A stretch of DNA of 64,000 nt from Thermanaeromonas sp. C210 (GTDB lineage: Bacteria; Bacillota; DSM-521; Neomoorellales; Neomoorellaceae): assembly GCF_013167955.1 (NCBI RefSeq), contig NZ_BLWF01000001.1, forward strand, positions 496,001 to 560,000. Direction: 5' to 3'. This document shows positions 8,355-15,534 of the stretch, piece after piece. Position numbers and translations under genes: made by a program. Under the pieces are notes generated by a model, which was not told the DNA's origin, ran no database searches, and worked only from the letters and a program-made list of their open reading frames with translations. Numbering within the stretch: the first letter of the stretch is position 1; every line of letters starts with the position of its first letter.

Positions 8355-8439
8355 TGGTGCGGGCGAGAGGACTTGAACCTCCACGGGGGATACCCACCAG
8401 ATCCTAAGTCTGGCGCGTCTGCCGTTCCGCCACGCCCGC
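8355..8439 (-). tRNA. tRNA-Leu (anticodon UAG), left copy
   Basis: The minus strand reads a complete class II tRNA. The 7-bp acceptor stem is GCGGGCG / CGCCCGC, the discriminator is A, and CCA is encoded. The anticodon loop is CTTAGGA with anticodon TAG (plus-strand bases 8404-8406). The T-loop is GTTCAAGTC, and a long variable arm is present. It is identical over its whole length to the copy at 22422-22506. The two copies flank the integrated element. Sequence upstream of its 5' end (from 8440) belongs to the element and shows no clear promoter, so this copy may be silent. Confidence 0.95.
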
Positions 8440-8440
8440 C

Positions 8441-8522
8441 TGAGCCCTGGACCGCAAGGGCTCCAGGCACGGCTTCCAGGCGCTCCACCAGCACCACCAG
8501 ACTTCGCCTTTGCATATCTTCG
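8441..8522. other. Left-end element DNA without a gene
   Basis: This stretch between the left tRNA and the first element gene has no supported reading frame. Part of it (about 8490-8530, minus strand) resembles the end of the micro-ORF at 10520-10621 in degraded form. Confidence 0.5.
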
Positions 8523-8588
8523 TCATGGACTGAGGTTTCCCTTTTTCGTTATATGAAAATCCAACCCGTGGCTAAAAACTTTCGTCAT
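8523..8588 (-). pseudogene. Truncated copy of a duplicated micro-ORF
   Basis: The minus strand encodes 21 residues beginning MTKVFSHGLDFHITKKGN and then a stop. About 60 bp align with 10605-10667, where the same frame continues into a 33-residue ORF. The start codon overlaps the stop of the upstream membrane gene (ATGA), suggesting former translational coupling. The C-terminal part is lost or scrambled. Confidence 0.5.
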
Positions 8589-9244
8589 GGCCGAACAGTT
8601 TGCCCATTACGCACCCCAGCTATATATAGAACACAGGCGGTGATCGCTGATAAAGCCACAAGCCCACCCCATACCGCTGTGGCTAGTTTTCGTTTCTCCC
8701 AGGCAAGACGCGCTAGTTCGGACACTGCCGTTTCTTCAGCCTGACGCTCCACATCGGCCAGCTCTTTAGCAAGTAGCGCACCCTTATTGTTCGCTTCCTC
8801 CCACGCTTTAAAACCGTCAATTACCTCTCGCGGCAGGGACGCCACGGTTTTGGAGAGCAATGCTTGATTATACTTGTTCCGCGCTCCCTCGTTAAGCTCC
8901 TTTATTCGATAGCACTCGGCAAGCTGAGCGTTCAGCGTGTCTCTGTATTCTCTCTGACCTAACCTTTCCAGCACTTGTTCCTTTCTTTGCGCAATTTCCC
9001 CCTGTGAAGGAATGGGTCGCATCTCACCGCTGTACCACTTCTTTTCTTTTGCGTCGTTTCCATAGATTGCCACCCATGATTGCCCCGTCCAGCGATCCCG
9101 CAAGTGATGAACTTCAGCCGTCCACGCAATTCCCTGATAGGTGCCGGACTGCTTTTGCACTGGCCCCTTTTCCCACCTGAACGGCCACGCCAGCAGCAGC
9201 GCAATGCACACTATCGCTGGGAGCACCCACAGGTGCTTTCTCAC
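8585..9244 (-). CDS. Element protein: two membrane segments flanking a coiled coil
   Basis: 219 residues from a GTG at 9244, chosen because GGGGGTGG lies 5 bases upstream; a GTG at 9253 is also in frame. An N-terminal helix (WVLPAIVCIALLLAWPF) follows a short basic start. The middle (about residues 75-180) is charged and helix-prone and likely a coiled coil. A second hydrophobic helix (WGGLVALSAITACVLYI) lies near the C-terminus. The family is not recognised. The layout matches the neighbouring frameshifted gene at 9275-9896, and both begin with Met-Arg-Lys, so they may be distant paralogues. A role at the membrane or in particle entry is only a guess. Confidence 0.65.
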   Translation of the reverse strand: MRKHLWVLPAIVCIALLLAWPFRWEKGPVQKQSGTYQGIAWTAEVHHLRDRWTGQSWVAIYGNDAKEKKWYSGEMRPIPSQGEIAQRKEQVLERLGQREYRDTLNAQLAECYRIKELNEGARNKYNQALLSKTVASLPREVIDGFKAWEEANNKGALLAKELADVERQAEETAVSELARLAWEKRKLATAVWGGLVALSAITACVLYIAGVRNGQTVRP

Positions 9245-9274
9245 AGCAGCCACCCCCAGACTGTTCCACAGCCG

Positions 9275-9896
9275 CTATAGTGTGGTGCTTCTATCCTGCC
9301 CACTAGGCTTGCCGCCTTCGGCCTCTCCGGCTCTCTTGCGGAAGCCCCATACGAGTATCCAGTAGCCTAGAGACAGAAGGCAGTAGGCATACCCGACTAT
9401 GAAGATCCTGCCTAGATTTCCCCGATCAGCATCCACCCGGACCTTAAGTTTGGCGGGGTCAACCTGCGGCGCGGGAATAACTTCACGCGAAGGTACACTG
9501 CCCAACGCTTTTGCGGCCACTTCCTCGGCCTTCTTGTTTAGGGCCTCCCTTATTCTTTGCTGTTGTGTATACCACAAATCGTCATATGTAACCAGCCGAC
9601 CCGTATATAGCGACGGATAGCGCATACGCAAGATCGCAATTTTCTTCTCTAATAAGCTGCTCACGGTACCTTGCCGCTTCATCTGACTTAAGCCATGCCT
9701 CTTTAGCCGTCTCATAGGCATCCAGTGCTTGCCTGCGAGCTTCCTGGGCCTCTTTATACTTTTGCCACTCGAACACAGCAGCCCGGTAGCTATCGAGGTC
9801 CGCTCTATAAGCCCTTACAGCAGCCACATAGAAAGGCGCCCACAACCCTGCAACCACCACAGTAACAGCCAACCACACCGCAAAAGCCTTCCGCAC
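9275..9896 (-). pseudogene. Frameshifted two-TM coiled-coil protein of the element
   Basis: Frame one starts at a GTG at 9896 with GGAGG 8 bases upstream. It gives a basic N-terminus, a membrane helix (AVWLAVTVVVAGLWAPFYV), then a helical region with repeated Ala, Glu and Arg, and stops at 9582. A second frame (+1 relative) continues smoothly from about 9610 (VTYDDLWYTQQQRIREAL) to a second membrane helix (GYAYCLLSLGYWILVWGF) and stops at 9275. Joined, they give about 207 residues with the same layout as the 219-residue neighbour. No homopolymer slip site is visible. It may be a real mutation, a sequencing error, or less likely a programmed shift. Confidence 0.6.
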
Positions 9897-9913
9897 CCTT
9901 GCACACCTCCCGC

Positions 9914-10300
9914 CTACCGCTGCTTTGTGGCGGCAGCCTCTTTCTGGTGAACCCAGAACGCGAAACCCCTTCCCTGTTTCTCCGCAGTTGCCAATCCCAG
10001 GGCGCAAAGCACTATCAGAATGTTCTCGATTTCATACCTCTTCTTCCATGAAGTGTAGGAAGTCAGCCGCAACCCTTTGATCGCGCCACGCTCAACCTCG
10101 TCAAGTACACCGTCTATAGTGATCACTCGCCCTCGCACCGCCTCGTAGAGCTTTTGCACATTACTTGCCTGGACGACATCTTCAAAGGACTGGCGCTTGC
10201 TGTAGTGCTTAACGATGTATATCCCCGGCAGGTCCACAGGTTTAAGTACCTCGTGTTCGTTCCTTAAAGTCACCAAGCCCAGGCGAACCCTTTCCGGCAT
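9914..10300 (-). CDS. Element protein of unknown function
   Basis: 128 residues from the ATG at 10300, preceded by GGGGGAGGAGG. The product is soluble-looking with mixed alpha/beta composition. It contains TLRNEHEVLKPVDLPGIYIV and, near the C-terminus, a hydrophobic helix (IENILIVLCALGLATAE) in a likely winged-helix-like setting (RYEIENILIVLCALGLATAEKQGRG interrupted by charges). I do not recognise the family. The next gene starts about 18 bp downstream, so they form a leftward operon with the two membrane proteins. Confidence 0.6.
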   Translation of the reverse strand: MPERVRLGLVTLRNEHEVLKPVDLPGIYIVKHYSKRQSFEDVVQASNVQKLYEAVRGRVITIDGVLDEVERGAIKGLRLTSYTSWKKRYEIENILIVLCALGLATAEKQGRGFAFWVHQKEAAATKQR

Positions 10301-10381
10301 ACCCACCGCCTCCTCCCCCTAGCACCATGCTGTAATATTTCGACAAAACCCCAGAAATCTCCTTGCCCGTCCACGCTGTAG

Positions 10382-10414
10382 CAAAAAGGAAAGCCCTCCC
10401 GCTTGTGGGAGGGT
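10382..10414 (-). terminator. Rho-independent terminator (leftward)
   Basis: On the minus strand CCCTCCC pairs with GGGAGGG across a 6-nt loop, and CTTTCCTTTTT follows. It ends transcription from the 10667-11425 gene and its trailing micro-ORF before the next leftward gene. Confidence 0.8.
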
Positions 10415-10519
10415 CCAGGCAGGGATGCGGTAATGCGCTCGTGTGATATGGAGGTGCCTCTATCTGAATTTTAGTACAGATCACCACCGCGAGCAACTTT
10501 AGCTCTTTCCACAGGTGGG

Positions 10520-10621
10520 TTAAAGAAGCTCCTTTGCTATATCCTCGACGCTCATGTGCTTGTCCAGCCTCCGCTTGATCCACCGTTCAGCGGCCCGCCT
10601 GCTGTTTCCCTTTTTCACCAT
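10520..10621 (-). CDS. 33-residue micro-ORF, basic, possibly decayed
   Basis: It starts at an ATG at 10621 and encodes a basic, helix-prone peptide including AAERWIKRRLDKHMSVEDIA. The same frame is open upstream to an ATG at 10657 (MSKVFSHR) except for one TAA, and a truncated copy exists at 8523-8588. I infer an ancestral protein of about 45 residues that followed each leftward gene block. The ribosome site is weak. A short DNA-binding peptide would fit the composition but is not shown. Confidence 0.4.
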   Translation of the reverse strand: MVKKGNSRRAAERWIKRRLDKHMSVEDIAKELL

Positions 10622-10666
10622 GCGAAAATCTTACCTGTGGCTGAAAACTTTCGACATAGACGAACA

Positions 10667-11425
10667 TTATTCTCCCTTGAGGAAGGGCCTGTAATTGCTA
10701 TACCACCCTGTAGGCAAACCCGCTTCACGGCACACCTCGTAGTATTCCCTTATGGCCTGCTGTACCGAACCCGTTCGGGCCTTCCTAGCAATGCGCTCAA
10801 TTTCTGTCTGGGTGTACTCCCACTCTCTCACTATAATGGCCCCGTACAGCAGCCTGCTCTTATGCTGCCTTAGAAGGCTAAGGAACCGCTTTCTGAGCTG
10901 CTCTTCAGGCTTGCATATGGGGCACTCCTCATGGTAAAGGGCCACATGCTTCTTACAGGCTTTAAATGGCTGCCTTACACCATGCATAAAAGCCAGTGTG
11001 AGTTCGGCTGTAGCAGCCCCCAACTCATCCGCAGCCCTTACATGCCAACCGAAGGCGTTAGCACGGGGTAACTTAGCATAGAAAGGCAGCACTTGCAGCC
11101 TGTTCCACACAGCCCACAGCTCGGGGCAATCGCCGTTCAAGTAGGTTTCTAGCTCTACATCCTCCCTTCGAGGCAGCGCTTCCATCTTCCTCCTTCCCCT
11201 GCCACCAGCCAGGAAAAAGGCCAGGACGCATAAGGGCATGAGATAGCGGCTGGTCTCCTCTTCATCCGCCAGCCCAAGCCTTTGCACCAGGGAAGAGAGA
11301 CCCTCTTGCATGAGCCTGTTTACGAGCGGGACGGCGAAATGCCCCAGCTCCACACGCTGCCACCTTTCGCCAGACCAGAGATACTCTTGCACGCCTCTTG
11401 ACCTTATTTGGAAAAACAGCTCCAC
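10667..11425 (-). CDS. Element protein with a Cys/His zinc-type cluster
   Basis: 252 residues. A cluster CKKHVALYHEECPIC at about 163-177 has the spacing of a zinc-binding site. The N-terminal half contains AFFLAGGRGRRKMEAL and an acidic linker; the C-terminal part (WEYTQTEIERIARKARTGSVQQAI) looks like a helix-turn-helix. No family is recognised; a DNA-binding regulator or replication accessory is plausible. It is divergent from the HTH/PrimPol operon, with a shared 175-bp control region containing a GTCAC-ATGA-GTGAC inverted repeat 22 bp upstream of its start. Confidence 0.65.
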   Translation of the reverse strand: MELFFQIRSRGVQEYLWSGERWQRVELGHFAVPLVNRLMQEGLSSLVQRLGLADEEETSRYLMPLCVLAFFLAGGRGRRKMEALPRREDVELETYLNGDCPELWAVWNRLQVLPFYAKLPRANAFGWHVRAADELGAATAELTLAFMHGVRQPFKACKKHVALYHEECPICKPEEQLRKRFLSLLRQHKSRLLYGAIIVREWEYTQTEIERIARKARTGSVQQAIREYYEVCREAGLPTGWYSNYRPFLKGE

Positions 11426-11446
11426 TTGTCACACCGCCTTCATTCC

Positions 11447-11460
11447 GTCACATGAGTGAC
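11447..11460. promoter_or_regulatory. Inverted repeat in the divergent control region
   Basis: GTCAC and GTGAC form a perfect 5-bp inverted repeat around ATGA, just upstream of the leftward gene start. It is a candidate operator for the small HTH protein or the divergent zinc-cluster protein. Confidence 0.45.
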
Positions 11461-11533
11461 ATGACATTTAGTGCACAAGTGCAAGGGATTGATACACATT
11501 GCCTTGCTCCGATTGTAACGCATTGCCGAGTGT

Positions 11534-11563
11534 TTGTCAATTGTGAGGCGGTGCTGCTACAAT
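11534..11563 (+). promoter_or_regulatory. Promoter of the rightward element operon
   Basis: TTGTCA, an 18-bp spacer and TACAAT lie 38 bp upstream of the small HTH gene at 11601. Confidence 0.65.
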
Positions 11564-11600
11564 GTAGGCGAAAAATCTAATGCAGGAGGGTGAAGAGTAA

Positions 11601-11774
11601 ATGCGGCTACTGACACTGAAAGACCTGGAGAACCTGACCGGGATCAAGGCCCGGACCTGGCGCTTCTATGTCCAAACGCGGCGTCTGGAGGCACTCCGCG
11701 GGCCTCGGAACAAGTTAGTCGTCACCGAAGACGAGTTGAGGCGGTTCATACTGAGCCTTCCCAGGGCACGGTAA
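11601..11774 (+). CDS. Small HTH (MerR/excisionase-like) DNA-binding protein
   Basis: 57 residues from an ATG with GCAGGAGGG upstream. The sequence LTLKDLENLTGIKARTWRFY, then RRLEALRGPRNKLVV and TEDELRRFI, follows the HTH_17/excisionase pattern: a DNA-recognition helix after a short first helix, a basic wing, and a final helix with a conserved leucine or phenylalanine. Such proteins act as excisionases or as replication or copy-number regulators on integrative elements. It is first in the rightward operon, 53 bp before the replication gene, so either role fits. Confidence 0.75.
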   Translation: MRLLTLKDLENLTGIKARTWRFYVQTRRLEALRGPRNKLVVTEDELRRFILSLPRAR

Positions 11775-11827
11775 AACAAAAACCTCCGGCGGCGTGCTCC
11801 CGGAGGCGAGCGAGGAGGTGAAATACC

Positions 11828-13753
11828 ATGGGTTCTGACCATATTCTACCGGAAAATCCGGAATTCGCCAAGCTGCTCTTCGATACCTACCACGAAGCAG
11901 GCTGCGACCGTTTCATACTTATCCAGCCCGGTACCAAAGAGCCGCTCCGTGACCCAGAAACTGGAAGCTGGGCTGTCGTAGATGTCGCCACAGCCTTCCA
12001 GCACTGGTTAGGCGGCGGTAACGTCGCAATCGTGCCTACCTGGTACAACATGACAGTGCTTGACTTTGACCCGCTGCCCGGTTGCCGGATCAAGGTTTCC
12101 CACGTCCTGGAGGTCCTGGCAAGCGCCGGTATTACAAAAACGCCGATCGTTTTAAGCCCAGGGCAAAAGCATGAAGGTGGGATACACGTCCACCTTAAGG
12201 ACCCCGGTCCCGAATGGGACATCAAATTGCCAATATTTGACATTCCCAATCTGAACCATGTTGATGTTCGTCGGGGAAATTACATCTTGCTACCACCGAG
12301 CACCATTAATGGCAAAAAGTACCAGTGGTATGACGACGGTAAAGAGTTATGGGCACTTGGTACCACGGCCCTTGCGGAGGTTCCTAGAGCCTGGTTAGTC
12401 CCGGCGAAAGCGGAAGACGAACTGGAGATACCCACAGCGGGGGTGGACTTGGCAGCAGCCATCGAGAAATTGGCGCAGAAGTGCAGGTCAGGAGATGCGG
12501 AATTTGTGAAACAAGCCTTAACCGGAAGCTGGCCGGAAAAGCAGACTGACGGAATTGACCGCTCCGGCGCGGAATACAGGTTGGCCCGTATATGCGAAGA
12601 AGCGGGTTTAACCCCACAGGAAACGGCGGCGGTTGTGCGGGTTAGCGCGGTGCACCAGGCAAAATTTGGCAACCGGCAGGACGAGCGTGAACGGCTCAAA
12701 GCCGTCGTCGAGGCCGCATTCCAAGACCGTACTGAGCAGCAGTCGCCACCGCGAGTCTCAGTAGGCAAAATCTGGAGTGCGGATGAACTCGCTAGGGCCG
12801 ACCTACCCGAGCCCTCATGGCTGCTGCCCGGCCTGCTCCCCGCGCAAGGCCTAACGGTACTGGCAGGTAGGCCTAAGGTAGGTAAGTCCTGGCTGGCCCT
12901 GGACATTGCCTTAAGCCTGGCCGCGAGCAAACAAGTCCTGGGGATGAGGCCCCCGGCGGAAGCCCCTACCCTGTATATCAGCCTAGAGGATAACCCAAGG
13001 CGGCTAAAAAACCGCCTCGAAATGGCCCGCCTGCCTGCACCCCGAGACGGTTTACTCACCACATCGTTCCCGAATATGCCTGCGGCGCTAGAGGAGCTCG
13101 ACAAGCTTATCCCGCGCTATGGCCTCAAGCTAATCGCCGTTGACACCTGGGCTCGTTTTAGGCCTGCACGGCGTGGCAAGTCAAGCGACATTTACGCCCA
13201 GGATTACCAGGAAATTTCCGCCTTCAAGCAACTTCTGGATACGCACGGTATTGCGGGCCTGCTTGTGCACCACCTAAACCAGGCAAAGGACACAGAGCAT
13301 TGGACGGACCGAGTTCTGGGCACCACAGGCCTGATTGGAGGGCCGGATACCTTATTGGCACTGACACGGGCACCACAAGGGGCAGTCCTCCGGGCTATTG
13401 GCCGTGACGTGCCCGAAACCGAGCTGGCTGTGGAATTTAAAGATTACCGCTGGCACGTGCTCGGGGCCGCTGAGCAAGTGCACATGAGCGAGGCCCGCAA
13501 ACAGGTGCTGGAAGCCCTCCGGCTTTTGAACGGGGCCACAGCGCAGGAGGTAGCCGACTATACGGGTAAGCCACCCAGCACAGTGCGGCGTCTCTTGGCG
13601 CACCTCCATAGAGACGGGCTGGTTGTGAAGGTCAAAGGCCGCTACTATCCGGTAGAGGGACTTATCATAAAGCACCAGGGCAAAGTGGTCGAGGTGAATT
13701 TTGCACAATTAAATCCCACACGCGGTGAGGATAACACCAATGATGATAACTAA
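11828..13753 (+). CDS. PrimPol-AAA replication protein
   Basis: 641 residues with three parts. Residues about 5-190 form a bifunctional primase/polymerase (PrimPol) domain: VLDFDP near 78-83 supplies the catalytic acidic pair and GGIHVHLK near 117-124 the conserved histidine region. Residues about 330-530 are a RepA/RadA-like AAA ATPase with Walker A GRPKVGKSW (about 346-354), Walker B LIAVDTW (about 434-440) and a VHHLNQAK sensor region. Residues about 560-615 form a winged helix (VADYTGKPPSTVRRLLAHLH). This is the typical initiator-primase-helicase of plasmids, phage satellites and integrative elements. It is followed directly by an iteron-like region, so it probably recognises and opens that origin. 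Confidence 0.88.
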   Translation: MGSDHILPENPEFAKLLFDTYHEAGCDRFILIQPGTKEPLRDPETGSWAVVDVATAFQHWLGGGNVAIVPTWYNMTVLDFDPLPGCRIKVSHVLEVLASAGITKTPIVLSPGQKHEGGIHVHLKDPGPEWDIKLPIFDIPNLNHVDVRRGNYILLPPSTINGKKYQWYDDGKELWALGTTALAEVPRAWLVPAKAEDELEIPTAGVDLAAAIEKLAQKCRSGDAEFVKQALTGSWPEKQTDGIDRSGAEYRLARICEEAGLTPQETAAVVRVSAVHQAKFGNRQDERERLKAVVEAAFQDRTEQQSPPRVSVGKIWSADELARADLPEPSWLLPGLLPAQGLTVLAGRPKVGKSWLALDIALSLAASKQVLGMRPPAEAPTLYISLEDNPRRLKNRLEMARLPAPRDGLLTTSFPNMPAALEELDKLIPRYGLKLIAVDTWARFRPARRGKSSDIYAQDYQEISAFKQLLDTHGIAGLLVHHLNQAKDTEHWTDRVLGTTGLIGGPDTLLALTRAPQGAVLRAIGRDVPETELAVEFKDYRWHVLGAAEQVHMSEARKQVLEALRLLNGATAQEVADYTGKPPSTVRRLLAHLHRDGLVVKVKGRYYPVEGLIIKHQGKVVEVNFAQLNPTRGEDNTNDDN

Positions 13754-13754
13754 C

Positions 13755-13878
13755 CGAGCACTACGAGCAACATGAACAACATGAGCATAGCGATCAAGGC
13801 GATCATAGCGAGCAAAGCGAGCACCCCGAGCACAAGGCGAGCGGAGCGAGCAGAGCGAGCAAGGCGATCATAGGCGAG
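13755..13878. repeat. Array of 9-bp iteron-like repeats
   Basis: Starting just after the PrimPol-AAA stop, the unit GCGAGCA or GCGATCA recurs mostly every 9 bp, with two variable bases between units. The clearest run is 13798-13825, and another lies at 13841-13870. I count at least nine recognisable copies, some degenerate. The right half carries the complement of the unit (TGCTCGCC), giving inverted repeats. Iterons next to a rep gene are typical of theta-replication origins; function here is inferred. Confidence 0.7.
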
Positions 13879-13965
13879 CGCTCGCCTTGTGCTCGCCCTA
13901 CCCTGGGAGGGGGCGAGCACTGTGGAAGCTAGATTTTTCAAGGCTTCCAGGGCTCAGTGCTCGCC
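13827..13965. other. Two large inverted repeats, candidate replication origin
   Basis: A perfect 17-bp inverted repeat pairs 13827-13843 (CGAGCACAAGGCGAGCG) with 13879-13895 around a 35-bp loop made of 9-bp repeats. A second stem pairs GGCGAGCACTG at 13912-13922 with CAGTGCTCGCC at 13955-13965, and inside it TGGAAGC pairs with GCTTCCA around an AT-rich loop. The segment lies between the replication gene and the next operon genes, encodes nothing convincing, and together with the iterons looks like an origin or a control site for copy number. Confidence 0.6.
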
Positions 13966-14031
13966 TGCTCGCCCTGCTCGCCCACATATATAGGTATTAT
14001 GTAAACTGCCAGAAAGGGGGTTTGTCCGGCT

Positions 14032-14331
14032 ATGGCAATAGTTACCAGGTATTACCCGAACGTCTATCCTGAGGAGGGCGGTGTGTTCTGTCCCCTTATG
14101 ACCTGCGACTTCTGCGGGGAGGTAATTGAGGAGCACGGGAACGCTACCTGGCCGTGGGATGAACCAGGGCGGGTTTACTTCACCCACAAGCACTGCCAGC
14201 GCGCTTTTGAGAGACCCCGCCCGGGCGTGTGGCTTGCGGAGGAACTCGATGTGTTTATCAGCCACCTGGTGGCGAATAGCAAGCTCGCAAACGCTCATAA
14301 GGGGGTGAAACGACCATGCGCTACTTCGTAA
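14032..14331 (+). CDS. Small zinc-finger-like element protein
   Basis: 99 residues from an ATG with GAAAGGGGG upstream. CPLMTCDFCG near the N-terminus and THKHC about 25 residues later supply a C-x4-C-x2-C / H-x-H-C set that could bind zinc. The C-terminal half is helical. No family is recognised. The next gene overlaps its last 16 bases, so the two are probably translationally coupled. Confidence 0.6.
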   Translation: MAIVTRYYPNVYPEEGGVFCPLMTCDFCGEVIEEHGNATWPWDEPGRVYFTHKHCQRAFERPRPGVWLAEELDVFISHLVANSKLANAHKGVKRPCATS

Positions 14332-14705
14332 ACCGGCCCTCGAGCCCGTTCCATGAGGCAGTCCAAGCGCTTGAGCGTTTAGCCGGGGAGGAGGGCCTGG
14401 AAATGGCAGAGCGGGCCTTTGCCACAGCCGTGTGGGAAAAGCGGAGAGAAGCTTTTGCCAAACGCCTCGGTGTGAAGCCAACTGCTGGGCACGTATGCCT
14501 TAACAGGCTGGTGAAGGGCCATTGCAAGGGCACAGGGCTCATGTTTCCGAAATGCTTCTGGCTACCGGTGGTCAATGTTCACGTCTCGCTATGGCTTAGA
14601 GACGGGAAGCCACACGTCTATGTTTCTCAGCCTTACGCCCTTACCCTCAAGGACATGCGGGCACTCGTGCAGTTTTGTGATCGCACGGCCTTGACGCTGC
14701 CGTGA
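14316..14705 (+). CDS. Element protein of unknown function
   Basis: 129 residues with GGGGGTGA upstream of the ATG. The N-terminal half is helical and basic (ALERLAGEEGLEMAERAFA). The C-terminal half is beta-rich and contains the pair C-x8-C (HVCLNRLVKGHCKG) and VVNVHVSLWLRDGKPHVYVS. I recognise no domain. It lies in the rightward operon between two zinc-motif proteins. Confidence 0.55.
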   Translation: MRYFVNRPSSPFHEAVQALERLAGEEGLEMAERAFATAVWEKRREAFAKRLGVKPTAGHVCLNRLVKGHCKGTGLMFPKCFWLPVVNVHVSLWLRDGKPHVYVSQPYALTLKDMRALVQFCDRTALTLP

Positions 14706-14786
14706 GCGCCGGGAGCTGGCATTTCCCTGGGAGCACGCTGCTTATTGAGATAACACGCCGGGAAGGCTAGGAGGTGCTAATGTAAC

Positions 14787-14891
14787 ATGCTGGATGCTCT
14801 GTTAATCGTTGGGTGGGTGTTGGCAATGGCAGCCTGCTACCCATACCCGCTCAAGGCGGTGGCCTGCATTATGCGATGCGAAAGGAGGTGA
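14787..14891 (+). CDS. Small membrane peptide
   Basis: 34 residues from an ATG with AGGAGG 12 bases upstream. Most of it is one hydrophobic helix (LLIVGWVLAMAACYPY) with a basic C-terminus (RCERR). Its stop codon is embedded in the ribosome site of the next gene (AAAGGAGGTGA), a normal operon arrangement. Function unknown; a holin-like or antisense-spurious origin cannot be excluded. Confidence 0.45.
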   Translation: MLDALLIVGWVLAMAACYPYPLKAVACIMRCERR

Positions 14892-14897
14892 GGCGGA

Positions 14898-15248
14898 TTG
14901 TCTCTCAGGCTCACTCTGGAGCCACGCGCAAAGGGAGCTCACTGGATTGTCTGCCACTTCTGCGAGAAGCCCGCTGCCCGGATACACCTGCGGCCCGACG
15001 GTGAAGGCGGCTGGGAGATCCTTCCATCCTGTGGAACATGCGACCCCGGCGGTTACTGGATACCCCTCCAGGACTTCGCCCAGCGACCGCTGGAATGGCT
15101 CGGCGCTTTGCTGGAAGTGAACCCCGCTCAGGCGTTGGAGTTGCTTCGCTGGGCCAGCGGCAAGGTGCGACTGCTTGAACGGGCAGCCAGGGGCGAGGAC
15201 GTTGGTATGACGCGCGAGGCCGTGCTGGAATGGCTGGGGAAGCGTTAG
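14898..15248 (+). CDS. Zinc-motif element protein
   Basis: 116 residues from a TTG at 14898 following AAAGGAGGTGAG. CHFCEKPA and CGTCDPGG, about 26 residues apart, form a CxxC...CxxC zinc ribbon in the first half. The second half is helical and Leu/Ala-rich. The family is not recognised. A small antisense frame ends over its stop codon. Confidence 0.6.
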   Translation: MSLRLTLEPRAKGAHWIVCHFCEKPAARIHLRPDGEGGWEILPSCGTCDPGGYWIPLQDFAQRPLEWLGALLEVNPAQALELLRWASGKVRLLERAARGEDVGMTREAVLEWLGKR

Positions 15249-15445
15249 AGGCCGCGCCTCCGCCGCCACATCTCCAGCTTCCTGGCAAGGGCGCTGCCGT
15301 AGCGTGACCTGCGGCGGCTCCCTCCCCCGCCTGTGCGAGGCTTGCCGGTCCAGAGCAGAATATCGCCATGCTTAAACTTCGGCAGGCAGCTCTCAAGCCC
15401 CTCCAAGGGCGTGCCTGCGTAAGGCGAAGGCTTGAGTTTAAGCAG
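15245..15445 (-). CDS. Possible small antisense-strand gene, basic C-terminus
   Basis: On the minus strand a 66-codon frame runs from a CTG at 15445 (GGGAGGG 6 bases upstream) or a TTG at 15406 to a TAA at 15245. It reads sensibly: a proline-containing N-terminus, FKHGDILLWTGKPRTGGGG, then a very basic tail ending KLEMWRRRRGL. It has no ATG. It would be convergent with the gene at 14898 and divergent from the one at 15535, filling an otherwise empty 286-bp gap. Confidence 0.4.
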   Translation of the reverse strand: MLKLKPSPYAGTPLEGLESCLPKFKHGDILLWTGKPRTGGGGSRRRSRYGSALARKLEMWRRRRGL

Positions 15446-15503
15446 AGGCTATCCCTCCCTTTTGCGGGCTAGGGCGATTATACCACAATGCCGAATGGCG
15501 TGC

Positions 15504-15509
15504 TATAAT
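15504..15509 (+). promoter_or_regulatory. -10 box upstream of a zinc-ribbon gene
   Basis: A perfect TATAAT lies 26 bp before the ATG at 15535. No good -35 box is visible (TACCAC at 17-bp spacing). It implies a second start of transcription inside the rightward block. Confidence 0.5.
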
Positions 15510-15534
15510 GTTGACCAAAGGGACGTGGTTGATT

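Noticed and set aside
10242-10583. 113-residue minus-strand frame
   Set aside because: It spans a clear terminator and a glycine run and has odd composition; the real content is the terminator and the micro-ORF in another frame.
11398-11580. 60-residue plus-strand frame in the divergent control region
   Set aside because: It overlaps both promoters and the operator-like repeat, has no ribosome site and random composition.
13755-13965. Possible CRISPR array or coding repeat in the GAGC-rich region
   Set aside because: Units are only 7-9 bp with 2-bp gaps, no spacers, and the minus-strand frame across it gives a low-complexity hydrophobic peptide without a ribosome site; iterons fit better.
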